Shown here one piece after another: positions 43,896 to 52,717 of a stretch of 64,000 nucleotides of DNA. The notes under the pieces are model-generated. The model was not told the DNA's origin, did not search any database, and saw only the letters and a list, made by a program, of their open reading frames with translations. Each line of letters begins with the position of its first letter. Positions within the stretch are counted from its first letter, which is position 1. The stretch comes from Phycisphaerae bacterium (GTDB lineage Bacteria; Planctomycetota; Phycisphaerae; Sedimentisphaerales; Anaerobacaceae), in the NCBI GenBank assembly GCA_012744475.1, contig JAAYBV010000100.1, positions 1 through 64,000 on the forward strand, written 5' to 3'. The position numbers were made by a program, and so were the translations under genes.

Positions 43896-44804
43896 CTAAT
43901 TTCTCTGCGCGATCCTGAGCTTGGCGCTTCGGGCGCGTCGGTTCTCGGCGATTTCCTTCGGGTCGGCGACAATGGGTTTCCTGGTCAGCAGCCGGTACAC
44001 GCCTTCCTGCTGATTTCGCTTGAAATCCCATTTGACTCGCCCGTCTTCGAGACTGTGAAAGCTGATGACGGCCAGATGCCCGCCGGTCTTCAACACTCTC
44101 GGAGCCATCGCGAGCAGCCGATCCAGGTTCTCCAACTCGCGGTTGACCGCAATCCGCAGCGCCTGAAACGTCCGTGTGGCCGGATGCTTCCGCGGCCGAT
44201 GCTTTCCCCCAGGTGTTCTCAAGGCGCTGCAAACGATTTCCACCAACTGACCCGTCGTGGTGATCCGCTCTTGTTGCCGCCGCCGAACGATGTACCTGGC
44301 AATCCGTCGAGAAGCCCGATCCTGGCCGTATTCGAAGATCAGGTCGGCCAGAGACTTCTCGTCGTATCCATTCACTATATCGGCAGCCGTCGTCGTTAAG
44401 CTTTCGTCAATTCTCATATCCAGCGGCATATCCTCAGCCCGAAAGCTCAATCCCATCTCCTCGTCCGCCAGTTGGGCCGAGTTGAAACCCAAATCCGCCA
44501 GGATGAAGTCCGCCTTCTCAATGCCCAATTCGCCCAGACGCTCAGCGAGGCAGGCGAAGTTGGATTTGACCAGGAACACCTTGCAGGTCAGCGATGCCAG
44601 TCGTTCACGGGCCCGCTCCAGCGCCAGCGGATCGACGTCCAAGCCCACCAGCATCCCCTGGGGGCCCAGACTCTTGCCGAACAGAAGACTATGACCACCG
44701 TGTCCAACGGTCGCATCGACCATCACCCCATCCTGAGGTAAGTCTATCTGTTCGGCCAGAGCTTTCGACAGAACCGGAACGTGTTCCACATCCGAGCGAT
44801 CCAC
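43896..44804 (-). CDS. rsmH: 16S rRNA m4C1402 methyltransferase RsmH (MraW)
   Basis: The 302-residue protein starts at GTG 44804; GTG 44789 is an alternative. Family motifs include HVPVLSKALAEQI, the SAM loop VDATVGHGGHSLLFGKSL, VGLDVDPLALERA, DFILADLGFNSAQLAD, and the C-terminal GGHLAVISFHSLEDGRVKWDFK. It methylates C1402 in the ribosomal P site. It sits between the small ORF and the LysM gene. Confidence 0.95.
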   Translation of the reverse strand: MDRSDVEHVPVLSKALAEQIDLPQDGVMVDATVGHGGHSLLFGKSLGPQGMLVGLDVDPLALERARERLASLTCKVFLVKSNFACLAERLGELGIEKADFILADLGFNSAQLADEEMGLSFRAEDMPLDMRIDESLTTTAADIVNGYDEKSLADLIFEYGQDRASRRIARYIVRRRQQERITTTGQLVEIVCSALRTPGGKHRPRKHPATRTFQALRIAVNRELENLDRLLAMAPRVLKTGGHLAVISFHSLEDGRVKWDFKRNQQEGVYRLLTRKPIVADPKEIAENRRARSAKLRIAQRN

Positions 44805-44822
44805 CCCTGTCCTGCACGCCTC

Positions 44823-45023
44823 TCAGCCGACCGACACCGGCTCACAGCGTCTCCTGAGCTTCTGAACGTGGGGTGAGAATTCTATCGCGGAAAAAAGCCC
44901 TCCCTGGCTCCTGAGCCGTTCCAGGCGGTCGGCCAGCACCGACAACGACAGATGGGTCTGCTCGTCAATGGGCCTTTGGCCGGCCAACGTCCTGGCCACT
45001 ACTTGGCAATGGCTTCCGTTCAT
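44823..45023 (-). CDS. 66-residue ORF between mraZ and rsmH
   Basis: ATG 45023 is preceded by a strong AGGAGG about 12 bases upstream and ends at TGA 44823. It lies 26 bases after mraZ and 18 bases before rsmH in the same direction, so it is almost certainly an operon member. The peptide is soluble and mixed-charge with a helical middle (HLSLSVLADRLERLRSQGGLFSAIEF) and a basic end (VQKLRRRCEP). No membrane helix or known domain. The frame continues to 45161 inside mraZ, but the start with a ribosome site is preferred. Confidence 0.62.
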   Translation of the reverse strand: MNGSHCQVVARTLAGQRPIDEQTHLSLSVLADRLERLRSQGGLFSAIEFSPHVQKLRRRCEPVSVG

Positions 45024-45049
45024 CCGTGTCTGTTGCCTCCTGTGCAGCG

Positions 45050-45523
45050 CTAAAGCTCCTTGTGTTGTTTCTGCAGCACCAACTGCCGCGCCTGGGTCAT
45101 CTGTTTCTGGTACTGGCCCATGTGGTCCGACAGGTACTGTTCCCAGTCTTCGCTGTTCCACAGCTCGATGTGGTCTCTGACGCCGACGAGCGTGATGTCG
45201 TCCTTGAGACCCGCCCGTTTGCGCAGTCTCTCGTTGAGCAGGATTCGCCCCTGGCCGTCCAGCTCGATCTTGCTGGCCATGGCGAAGCTGATCCGCTCGA
45301 AGGCGACCGCCTCATCGGGAGCCGTCGCCCCCGGGGCCACCGACAGCACGATCTGCTCGAAATATCGCTCCGGATACAGGCACAACACCCCGTTGGCGCC
45401 GAGAACGAGATAGAAGTCGCTGCCATGCTCGTCAGCGTCAATCTGGTTCCGTAGCTTGTTGGAGACGAGCACTCTTCCTTTGCCGTCGACAACGTGCTGG
45501 TACTCACCTGTTAATAACAGCAT
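45050..45523 (-). CDS. mraZ: Transcriptional regulator MraZ
   Basis: The 157-residue protein starts at ATG 45523. Two SpoVT/AbrB-type swapped-hairpin domains are visible: GEYQHVVDGKGRVLVSNKLRNQI and ASKIELDGQGRILLNERLRKRAGL. MraZ binds repeated TGGGN boxes before its own operon and regulates the dcw cluster; such boxes lie in its promoter here. It is the first gene of the plus-35-kb dcw half. Confidence 0.94.
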   Translation of the reverse strand: MLLLTGEYQHVVDGKGRVLVSNKLRNQIDADEHGSDFYLVLGANGVLCLYPERYFEQIVLSVAPGATAPDEAVAFERISFAMASKIELDGQGRILLNERLRKRAGLKDDITLVGVRDHIELWNSEDWEQYLSDHMGQYQKQMTQARQLVLQKQHKEL

Positions 45524-45918
45524 GGCCACTGCTCCACTCGTCTGTCACCATTTGGGAGATCATACCACTTCTCCCCACTACGTCAATCTTCAAAACCACT
45601 TTCTGCGGATTTTTTTCGCAACGCAGATCGCCACCACGTCACAGGGCATTGCCTAACTCTTTGAAATGAAGACATTTACAGAACCAATGCGCGATGCGCG
45701 TCCTATAATCTCTTCCTAACAGCCGGCCTATCATCGAAGAGGCATGCCCCAAGGGGGAGGCGGCCCTGCGACTTCAATGAAGGGACTGTCACCACCTACC
45801 AGCAGGCAAAAGACATGTCACACGTGACCCGAGGCGCTGCGCCAAGCCGTCTGCCGGATATCCAACAACGGGCCTGTGACTTTCGGTCGATAGCAGATGG
45901 AGCCAATAGCGTGCAGGC
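45524..45918. other. Gene-free interval: mraZ promoter and structured DNA
   Basis: There is no gene in 395 bases. The mraZ promoter lies at 45559-45586 (minus). A TATAAT hexamer on the plus strand at 45704-45709 is followed by about 200 bases dense in short stems (GTCAC-AC-GTGAC, GGCG-CTG-CGCC, CTTC-AAT-GAAG), a possible structured RNA. A 9-bp hairpin at 45918-45942 (CTCAAGTCG with CGACTTGAG) spans the dGTPase stop. Confidence 0.5.
45559..45586 (-). promoter_or_regulatory. mraZ promoter with MraZ-box repeats in the spacer
   Basis: On the minus strand, TTGACG (45586-45581) and TATGAT (45564-45559) are spaced by 16 bases. The spacer holds GTGGGG and, 10 bases later, GTGGT, the periodic TGGGN-type boxes MraZ binds. 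Binding there would block polymerase. The leader to the ATG is about 30 bases. Confidence 0.6.
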
Positions 45919-45942
45919 TCAAGTCGTCTGGAGCGACTTGAG
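45918..45942 (-). terminator. Hairpin at the end of the dGTPase gene
   Basis: A perfect 9-bp stem (CTCAAGTCG with CGACTTGAG, 7-base loop) covers the last codons and stop of the dGTPase gene. There is no U-tract on either strand, so termination is uncertain. Confidence 0.35.
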
Positions 45943-47013
45943 GGCAAAACGGTCGGTCATGCCGGCGATGTAGTCGCACACGGCACGTTCGAGGCCGTGT
46001 TGGGGAATGAACCGCTGGAAGTAGCCCGGCATCAGGTCGGGCCTGGCGCACAGGCGCTCAAACAGCTCGGCCAACCAGTCACGAGCCTTCTGGGCGTTGC
46101 GGATGAGCGACTCGTGGTGATAGAACCGATCCAGGAGAAACGTCTCCAGCTCCTCCAGCTTGCGGTCGCACTCGGGCGACAGGCCAATCACATCCTGCGG
46201 ACTGTCGCAGGCCTCGTGCGGCGTTCTTATACCTGCAGCGGCGATGTTGCCGGCGCTGGTGTCGATGCAATCGCCAACGAGGGCGTCGATAATGGCCTTG
46301 GCGATCCGGGTGCGTCGAATCGTCCGGTCCTCGATCGCATCGGCGCCGATCTGCCGAGTCGCCCTCGTGAAAATCTCGATGTGCTGCATCTGCTCGCTGT
46401 CGAGCAGTCGAGCCTTCATCCCGTCTTCGAGATCGTGGCAGTTGTAGGCGATGCGGTCGGCCAGATCGACGATCTGGCCCTCCAGCGTGCAGTTGGCCTC
46501 CGGGAAGAGGTCGCCCTGCGGCACGTCGTAGCGGCTCTTGTGTTTGGCCAGGCCCAGCCGGGTCTCGTACATGAGGTTCAGGCCCATGAAGGCCGGATAG
46601 GGGTGTTCGAGCAATTCGACGATGCGCAGCGACTGAGCGTTGTGCTCGAACCCCCCGTACTGCGCCATCAGCTCGTTGAGGGCCGCTTCGCCCGCATGCC
46701 CGAACGGCGGATGCCCGAGGTCGTGTGCCAGACAGATCGCCTCGGTCAGCGCTTCATTGAGCCCCAGGGCTTTGGCGATGGTCCGGCCGATCTGAGCGAC
46801 CTCGATGCTGTGCGTCAGGCGGGTGCGATAGTAGTCGTCGAGCCCCGGCGTGAAGACCTGCGTCTTGCCCTCCAGCCGGCGAAACGCCGAGCAGTGAATG
46901 ATCCGATCCCGATCCCGCTCGAAGTCCGAGCGATACCGATGAGGCGTCTCCGCGAACGCCCGCCCCCGGCTGGCCCCCTCCGTCACCGCATACGATCGAA
47001 GTCCGTCCGTCAT
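45919..47013 (-). CDS. dgt: dGTP triphosphohydrolase-like HD-domain protein
   Basis: The 364-residue protein starts at ATG 47013, overlapping the HIT stop as ATGA, with GGAGAG upstream. The dGTPase opening DRDRIIHCSAFRRLEGKTQVF is present, followed by the HD-domain metal residues: LTHSIEVAQIGR, then AICLAHDLGHPPFGHAGE, and GQIVDLADRIAYNCHDLED. It matches the short dNTPase type rather than the long enterobacterial Dgt. It probably controls dNTP levels. Confidence 0.9.
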   Translation of the reverse strand: MTDGLRSYAVTEGASRGRAFAETPHRYRSDFERDRDRIIHCSAFRRLEGKTQVFTPGLDDYYRTRLTHSIEVAQIGRTIAKALGLNEALTEAICLAHDLGHPPFGHAGEAALNELMAQYGGFEHNAQSLRIVELLEHPYPAFMGLNLMYETRLGLAKHKSRYDVPQGDLFPEANCTLEGQIVDLADRIAYNCHDLEDGMKARLLDSEQMQHIEIFTRATRQIGADAIEDRTIRRTRIAKAIIDALVGDCIDTSAGNIAAAGIRTPHEACDSPQDVIGLSPECDRKLEELETFLLDRFYHHESLIRNAQKARDWLAELFERLCARPDLMPGYFQRFIPQHGLERAVCDYIAGMTDRFALKSLQTT

Positions 47014-47525
47014 CTCTCCAATCCGGGAAGCCCGTGTTCGGCACTGACGGCTTTCAATTCCGCCAGCAGGTCGATCAGCGACTGACTGACCACGTCGGTG
47101 TCGCTGCAGACGCTCATGAAGTTCGTGTCGCCGTCCCATCGCGGCACCACGTGGATGTGCATGTGGCCGGGCAGGCCGGCCCCGGCACAGCGGCCGAAGT
47201 TCAGGCCCACGTTGAAACCGTGCGGACGGATCGTCATCGACAAAGCTCGTTGCGACTCACGCACCAGCTTCATCAGCTCCACCATTTCCTGCTCGGTCGT
47301 GTCGTCAAGATCGGCGATGTGCCGGGCGGGTGAGACCAGCAGATGACCGTTGTTGTATGGAAACCGGTTCAGCACGACCAGAGACCGCTCCGTCCGCCAC
47401 AGCAGTAGATTCTCGTCGTCGGCCTCCGGATGGGCAAAGTCGTGACAAAGGAAACAGCCTTCGCTCTTCTCAAGTCCTCGGATGTATGGGATGCGCCACG
47501 GCGCCCAGATGTTGTTCCGTTCCAA
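47010..47525 (-). CDS. HIT-family nucleotide hydrolase/transferase
   Basis: The 171-residue protein starts at TTG 47525, chosen because GGAGG lies 9 bases upstream and this gives the typical ERNNIWAPWR opening; TTG 47555 is in frame but precedes that site. The CxxC pair (GCFLCHD) and histidine triad (GLPGHMHIHVVPRW) are intact. It probably hydrolyses or transfers AMP from dinucleotide polyphosphates. It is coupled to the dGTPase gene by a 4-base overlap, a nucleotide-housekeeping pair. Confidence 0.9.
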   Translation of the reverse strand: MERNNIWAPWRIPYIRGLEKSEGCFLCHDFAHPEADDENLLLWRTERSLVVLNRFPYNNGHLLVSPARHIADLDDTTEQEMVELMKLVRESQRALSMTIRPHGFNVGLNFGRCAGAGLPGHMHIHVVPRWDGDTNFMSVCSDTDVVSQSLIDLLAELKAVSAEHGLPGLER

Positions 47526-47560
47526 GATGGGATGCCTCCAAAATATCGTCAACATCAGAC

Positions 47561-48559
47561 CTAAGGGGCCAGTAGTTCCGTCGTAAGAGTCTGCTCAATC
47601 GTCAGATGCGGATCGGCCCGAATTCCCATCGGCGGCAGCGACGCCTTCATCCGCACCGTGTACTTCTGGCGGTCAACGACAACGCGGCCGTCGTCCACAT
47701 CGAACGATTCCTGTCCGGCCCCTTCGAGGGCAAGCACCCGGTAGCTGCCGAGAAACCCGAAGGTCCCGCTCATCTGGAACCGCCCGGAATAGGGGATGGG
47801 CCAGTCGGTTGGAGCAGCATCCGCGGGCGAGTAGACGCTGTCGATGATCGCCAGAGGCTTGTCCTTGTCGGTGCGGATCTCGCTGAGGCGGTACGTGACA
47901 TCGCGGGCTCTGCGCGCGACCATCGGCAGAGGCACCGGCAGTCTCGACCGCCAGGTCCGGCCGACCGCGACACCGGAAGCCGGAGCCTCCACGCTCGACA
48001 TCGCATCCCACAGGAAGTACTGTCCTGCGATGAAATCTCCGATCATGTCGGGACCCTTGACGCGTCCGCCGGAAGGCCCCGAGCGAAACGCCTTGGCGCC
48101 CATCTCCTGCACGAGCGCGTCCAGTTCCGTTCGGTCGACGATCTTGCCTCGCGGATCGATCGTGAACGAGAAGGTCTTTCCAGCCGCCGATTCGGCGGCA
48201 TCGACGCCGTATTGGCGCCCACTGCGCTCCACCGTCACCGACTCACATACCACCCGGATCGTGCTGACACCGTAAGGGTCCACCATCACAGGCGTGTAGG
48301 CATTCACCATCTCCAGACGCTCGAATCGCTTCTCCGTCTGGTCTGCTCCGAGGGCATTCGGGTCCCAATCCAGCACCATGTCCCGATGCGAGACGAATTT
48401 GTACCGAAGCGTCTGCCCGGGCTCGAAATCCACGGTCAGGAAGATGCGTTCGCTGTCACGAGAGCCTGGCGACTCGTCCGGAACGCCGGCGCTTCGACAT
48501 CCTGCGAAAAGCAGAAGGACCGCCACAAACCCCACGGCGGATTGGGCTTTCGCTGCCAT
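47561..48559 (-). CDS. Lipoprotein of unknown function (first of two related)
   Basis: The 332-residue protein starts at ATG 48559; the longer frame to 48685 is rejected. The signal ends in a lipobox (LLLFAGC). The mature chain is beta-rich with LTVDFEPGQTLRYKFVSHRDM and FSFTIDPRGKIVDRTELDALVQEM, a pattern shared with the next gene upstream ([18 protein letters not shown] and [15 protein letters not shown]). It resembles the DUF6263-like group of planctomycete lipoproteins. It follows its paralog by 23 bases. Confidence 0.7.
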   Translation of the reverse strand: MAAKAQSAVGFVAVLLLFAGCRSAGVPDESPGSRDSERIFLTVDFEPGQTLRYKFVSHRDMVLDWDPNALGADQTEKRFERLEMVNAYTPVMVDPYGVSTIRVVCESVTVERSGRQYGVDAAESAAGKTFSFTIDPRGKIVDRTELDALVQEMGAKAFRSGPSGGRVKGPDMIGDFIAGQYFLWDAMSSVEAPASGVAVGRTWRSRLPVPLPMVARRARDVTYRLSEIRTDKDKPLAIIDSVYSPADAAPTDWPIPYSGRFQMSGTFGFLGSYRVLALEGAGQESFDVDDGRVVVDRQKYTVRMKASLPPMGIRADPHLTIEQTLTTELLAP

Positions 48560-48582
48560 GATTTTCTTCTCACGCGGCCGCA

Positions 48583-49677
48583 CTACGGAATCCGTTCGAG
48601 CCTGTACAACTGGGTCCTGTTCATCCTCACGGCTGCCGGACGGTCCGCACCGTCCTGGACCGCCGCCTGGTCGACCGCTACCCATTCCGTGTTGAATCGC
48701 TCGACATACGTGTCGATACAGCCGGTGTCCAGATCGAATTCGAACTGCCCTTCGTACGTGTCTACGTTGTCGAACATGCCGGCCGGAACAGTGTCCGTCT
48801 GTCCCTCGTGCAACTGCTTGGCCGCGGCGGACGAAGGAATGCCTTTCATCGTCACGTGGGCGACACGGCCGCCTCCGTCGGCTTCGACCCGGTCGAGACT
48901 GTAGAGCCGTTCATAGGCCTTGGCGCCCATTCGCCCGAACGACATGATCGTGACATTGCTCCACGTCTCACCTGGACGAACGATCTTGCCTTCGGAGGCC
49001 GTCAGAGCCGGGACTTCATGCCGGTCCCGAATCTCCTTGTCGCTGATCAGTCTCAGAGCCGTCTGGTGTTCGGGCGAACTGCCCTGGATGGAATCACGGA
49101 TCGTCGCGAGCCCTGCGACAGACAAGACCGCCCCCTTGGACGTCATCTCCACCTCGTAGCTGGTGCCGACAAGCTGCGACAGGGGACTTTCGCGATTGCG
49201 GTCGCGCGAACTGTCGAAATCCAGGACCACCGTTTCCCGCGAGCGGCCCAGGTATTTCAGCGCCAGGATCGTGATCTTGAGCATCGCGTGGCCGTTGTCG
49301 CTGACGCGGTCGAGGCGCTGCTCGAAGGTAACCTCCACCCGGTTGCCGATCGCACCGCCTCGAAAAGCGGCCGGCTTGCCGGATTCATCCCCTTCCCATC
49401 GGACGGAGGCTTCGGTCTCCGTAGTCACCCTGTAGGTAACGAGCCGATCGGGAACGAACCTCAGGAGCAGGTCAATTCCCCCATCGGACGGCATCGGAGC
49501 GTTGCTCCCGTCGTCCGCAGGCCGGTCGGCCGAAGCCGTCGGCTCGTTGGCTTGAGTCGTGACGGGTTCATGTGACGAGTCCGGGTGCGTTCCCGCACTC
49601 TCACAGCCGGGCAAGAGCACAATCAGGCAGAACACGATGCCTGTCGCAACAACGCAAATGTCTGTTCTTCGTCTCAT
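48583..49677 (-). CDS. Lipoprotein of unknown function (second of two related)
   Basis: The 364-residue protein has a signal ending in a lipobox (IVLLPGC) and a low-complexity linker (residues 28-65). A beta-rich domain follows with repeated strands like [32 protein letters not shown] and [26 protein letters not shown]. It is distantly similar to the protein encoded just downstream; the two are a tandem paralog pair. Function unknown. It is divergent from ilvD. Confidence 0.68.
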   Translation of the reverse strand: MRRRTDICVVATGIVFCLIVLLPGCESAGTHPDSSHEPVTTQANEPTASADRPADDGSNAPMPSDGGIDLLLRFVPDRLVTYRVTTETEASVRWEGDESGKPAAFRGGAIGNRVEVTFEQRLDRVSDNGHAMLKITILALKYLGRSRETVVLDFDSSRDRNRESPLSQLVGTSYEVEMTSKGAVLSVAGLATIRDSIQGSSPEHQTALRLISDKEIRDRHEVPALTASEGKIVRPGETWSNVTIMSFGRMGAKAYERLYSLDRVEADGGGRVAHVTMKGIPSSAAAKQLHEGQTDTVPAGMFDNVDTYEGQFEFDLDTGCIDTYVERFNTEWVAVDQAAVQDGADRPAAVRMNRTQLYRLERIP

Positions 49678-49852
49678 CTGGGCCCCTGACTGGGAGTCGG
49701 ATCATCGCACGATTCTTCTACCATGCCCCGGCAGGCAATTATATGGCCCGCAGCGGTCCGAACAACGATTTTCCTTTATTTATGTCCGCCTGCGAGCTAA
49801 ACTTAGGTGTTTTGATCCTCACGATTCCGATCGACGGCTATGGAGAAAGACA

Positions 49853-51520
49853 ATGAGAAGTGACACCGTCAAGAAGGGCTTTCAGCGGGCGCCCCATCGC
49901 GGCCTGCTTCGCGCGTGCGGCTTGAAGGACGTGGACATCGACAAACCGTTCATCGGCGTGGCCAACAGCTTCTGCGAAGTCGTTCCCGGCCATGTCCATC
50001 TCAACGAGGTGGCCCGCGTGGTGAAGGAGGCCATCCGCCAGGCCGGTGGCGTGCCGTTCGAGTTCAATACGATTGCCGTCTGCGACGGCGTCGCGATGGG
50101 CCACACGGGCATGAAGTACTCGCTGGCCTCGCGGGAGATCGTCGCCGATTCGGTCGAGACGATGGTGCGGGCCCACTGTTTCGACGGTTTGATCTGCATT
50201 CCGAACTGCGACAAGATCATCCCCGGGATGTTCATGGGCGCCGTGAGGCTCAACGTCCCGACCCTATTCGTCTCGGGCGGACCGATGAAGGCGGGCAAGA
50301 CCAGGGACGGCAAGACCGTCGACCTGATCAGTATCTTTGAGGGCGTCGCCCAGTTCAACGCCGGCAAGATCAGCGAAGAGGAACTCAAGGAACTCGAATG
50401 CGCCGGCTGCCCCACGCAGGGAAGCTGCTCGGGCATGTTCACCGCCAACTCCATGAACTGCCTGTCCGAAGCGATCGGCATGGCCCTGCCCGGCAATGGG
50501 ACGACCCTGGCAGTCGATCCGCGCCGACAGGACCTGTACAAGGCCGCAGGCAGGCAAATCGTCGAACTGGTGAAGAAGGACATTAAGCCGCTCGATATCA
50601 TCAGCGTCAAATCGATGGACAACGCCCTGGCCCTCGACATGGCCATGGGCGGCTCGACCAACACGGTACTGCACACGCTGGCCATCGCCAGCGAAGCGAA
50701 AATCGAATACGACCTGGACCGCATCAACGCCATCTCCGCCAAGTGTCCGAATATCTGCAAGGTTTCGCCATCGAGCAAGGTTCACGTCGAGGATGTCGAC
50801 CGTGCCGGCGGGATCAGCGCGATCCTCAACGAGATCAGCAAGATCCCGAACCTGCTGAACCTCGACTGTCTGACCGTCACGGGTAAGACGCTGGGCCAGA
50901 ACATCGCCGAGGCGAAGATCAAGGACCCGGAAGTGATCCACTCGCTCGATAAGGCCTACTCCAAGACGGGCGGGCTGTCGATCCTGCGTGGCAACCTCGC
51001 TCCCAACGGCAGCGTCGTCAAGAGCGCCGGGGTCGCCCAGGCGATGCTGACGCACACCGGTCCGGCGGTCATCTTCGAGAGCCAAGAGGACGCCTGCGAG
51101 GGCATCTTGGCCGGCAAGGTCAAGGCTGGCGACGTCGTCATCATCCGCTATGAAGGCCCCAAGGGCGGGCCGGGCATGCAGGAGATGCTCAGCCCGACCA
51201 GCTATATCATGGGCGCCGGGTTGGGTGAATCGGTCGCGCTGATTACCGACGGGCGTTTCAGCGGCGGCACGCGCGGCGCCTGCATCGGCCACGTCAGCCC
51301 GGAAGCGGCGGTCGGCGGTCCCATCGGCCTGCTCAAGAACGGCGATGTCATTGAGATCGATATCCCCCACAACACGATCAATGCCAAGCTGTCCAAGACC
51401 GAATGGGCCAAGCGGAAGAAGGCCTGGAAGGCCCCCGAGCCGCGGATCAAAGAAGGCTACCTCGCCAAGTACGCCGCCATGGCCACCAGCGCCGACACCG
51501 GCGCCGTCCTGAAATGGTAG
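49853..51520 (+). CDS. ilvD: Dihydroxy-acid dehydratase
   Basis: The 555-residue protein starts at ATG 49853 with GGAG 8 bases upstream; the frame's opening at 49559 overlaps the divergent lipoprotein and is rejected. The length is typical. Fe-S and substrate motifs include C119 in [11 protein letters not shown]192 in [23 protein letters not shown], and [11 protein letters not shown]. It dehydrates dihydroxyacids in valine, isoleucine and pantothenate synthesis. The N-terminal segment has VPGHVHL where many bacterial enzymes have a cysteine (PCN), the form common in archaeal-type IlvD. It is alone, with no other ilv gene near. Confidence 0.95.
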   Translation: MRSDTVKKGFQRAPHRGLLRACGLKDVDIDKPFIGVANSFCEVVPGHVHLNEVARVVKEAIRQAGGVPFEFNTIAVCDGVAMGHTGMKYSLASREIVADSVETMVRAHCFDGLICIPNCDKIIPGMFMGAVRLNVPTLFVSGGPMKAGKTRDGKTVDLISIFEGVAQFNAGKISEEELKELECAGCPTQGSCSGMFTANSMNCLSEAIGMALPGNGTTLAVDPRRQDLYKAAGRQIVELVKKDIKPLDIISVKSMDNALALDMAMGGSTNTVLHTLAIASEAKIEYDLDRINAISAKCPNICKVSPSSKVHVEDVDRAGGISAILNEISKIPNLLNLDCLTVTGKTLGQNIAEAKIKDPEVIHSLDKAYSKTGGLSILRGNLAPNGSVVKSAGVAQAMLTHTGPAVIFESQEDACEGILAGKVKAGDVVIIRYEGPKGGPGMQEMLSPTSYIMGAGLGESVALITDGRFSGGTRGACIGHVSPEAAVGGPIGLLKNGDVIEIDIPHNTINAKLSKTEWAKRKKAWKAPEPRIKEGYLAKYAAMATSADTGAVLKW

Positions 51521-51657
51521 CACGCAGCCCAGGAGCAGCCATTCCGTGCCATTGAGGCGCACCTGAGACCTCACTGGAACTCGCCTGCGAGGTTCGGTAC
51601 AATAGGAGTGGCTTTGAGCGATCCATCGGGGAACCCGTCGGCACAGGAGAAGGCAGC

Positions 51658-51888
51658 ATGAACGGACGAATCACGACAGACCCCAACATCTGTCACGGCC
51701 AGGCATGCGTGAAAGGCACAAGGATTCCAGTCCACCAGATCGTGCGCATGCTCGCCAACGGCGATGCGGTTGAGGACCTCCTCCAAGAGTACCCGTCGTT
51801 GACGCAGGACGATATCTTGGCCTGTCTCAATTACGCCGCCTCTCTGGCGGAAGAAGAGATATCTCCCATCGCGGACACGACAACGTGA
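51658..51888 (+). CDS. DUF433-family putative antitoxin
   Basis: The 76-residue protein starts at ATG 51658 with GGAG upstream. The DUF433 motif is clear: ITTDPNICHGQACVKGTRIPVHQIVRMLANG, then EEYP-like LLQEYPSLTQDDILACLNYA. Its stop overlaps the next GTG start as GTGA, so the two are coupled. DUF433 proteins pair with PIN-like DUF5615 proteins in putative toxin-antitoxin modules. Confidence 0.85.
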   Translation: MNGRITTDPNICHGQACVKGTRIPVHQIVRMLANGDAVEDLLQEYPSLTQDDILACLNYAASLAEEEISPIADTTT

Positions 51889-52244
51889 AGATACTCGCGG
51901 ACGAGAACATCCCCCTGATCTGCGTGGAGCTTCTTCGTAAGATGGGCCACGACGTCGCTGACGTTCGGCGCACGTCGGAGGAAGGTCTCTCCGACGAGAA
52001 GCTCTGGGACAAGGCTCAGCAGGAAGGCCGCCTGTTGATAACAACCGACAAGGGGTTTGCGCGTCGTCGCTATGCGAGGCACCATGGCATCTTGATCGTC
52101 CGCCTCGGGCAGCCGAACCGCCGTCGCATCACACAACGTGCCATTGAAGCAATCGGTTTGTTCTCTCCTACCGAATGGCCCGGCCTTCTGGTGACCATGC
52201 GAGACACTGTCATGAGCACATGGCGGGAGGCCAGGGAGTCGTGA
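51885..52244 (+). CDS. DUF5615-family PIN-like putative toxin
   Basis: The 119-residue protein starts at GTG 51885 inside the antitoxin stop. The acidic PIN-like residues are in ILADENIPL and the downstream ITTDKGFARRRYARHHGILIVRL. Predicted RNase toxin of a DUF433/DUF5615 module. Its own stop overlaps the next gene's GTG (GTGA). Confidence 0.83.
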   Translation: MKILADENIPLICVELLRKMGHDVADVRRTSEEGLSDEKLWDKAQQEGRLLITTDKGFARRRYARHHGILIVRLGQPNRRRITQRAIEAIGLFSPTEWPGLLVTMRDTVMSTWREARES

Positions 52245-52717
52245 ATAAGGAGACCGTTCAAGAATGGTATGCGGCGGGGCTGCACTTTGAGTGCACCGGG
52301 TGCGGGGCGTGCTGCTCGGGGCCGGGTGAGGGGTACATCTGGGTGTCGCGGCCGGAGATCGAACTGATCGGGCGGCACCTGAACATGACGCCGGGGCAGC
52401 TACGACAGAAGTATCTGCGCCGGGTGGGCTTACGCACTACGATCATCGAACACGAAACGACCAAAGACTGTATCTTTCTCAGGAAGATCGACGGCAAGAA
52501 GCAGTGCGCGATCTATCCGGTCCGGCCGAGCCAGTGCCGCTCGTGGCCGTTCTGGCCGGACAATCTCTCCGGGCCCAGCGACTGGAACCGAGCCGGACTG
52601 CGATGCCCGGGAATCAACCGGGGACGGCACTATGGTGCCAAACAAATCGAGAGGATCAAGAGAAACAGACGATGGTGGGAGAATCAGAAAGACATCGCCG
52701 AGTCGTCGCTGAAGTAG
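52241..52717 (+). CDS. YkgJ-family cysteine-cluster protein, first copy
   Basis: The 158-residue protein starts at GTG 52241, overlapping the toxin stop by 4 bases; an upstream start at 52175 lacks similarity. The family cluster CTGCGACCSGPGEGYIWVS near the N terminus, and CAIYPVRPSQCRSWPFWPD later, form the eight-cysteine YkgJ pattern, probably binding zinc or Fe-S. Function of the family is poorly known. Confidence 0.82.
   Translation: MNKETVQEWYAAGLHFECTGCGACCSGPGEGYIWVSRPEIELIGRHLNMTPGQLRQKYLRRVGLRTTIIEHETTKDCIFLRKIDGKKQCAIYPVRPSQCRSWPFWPDNLSGPSDWNRAGLRCPGINRGRHYGAKQIERIKRNRRWWENQKDIAESSLK

Noticed and set aside
50264-51574. A 436-residue minus-strand open frame opposite ilvD
   Set aside because: It is a shadow of a highly conserved gene with low-complexity composition.
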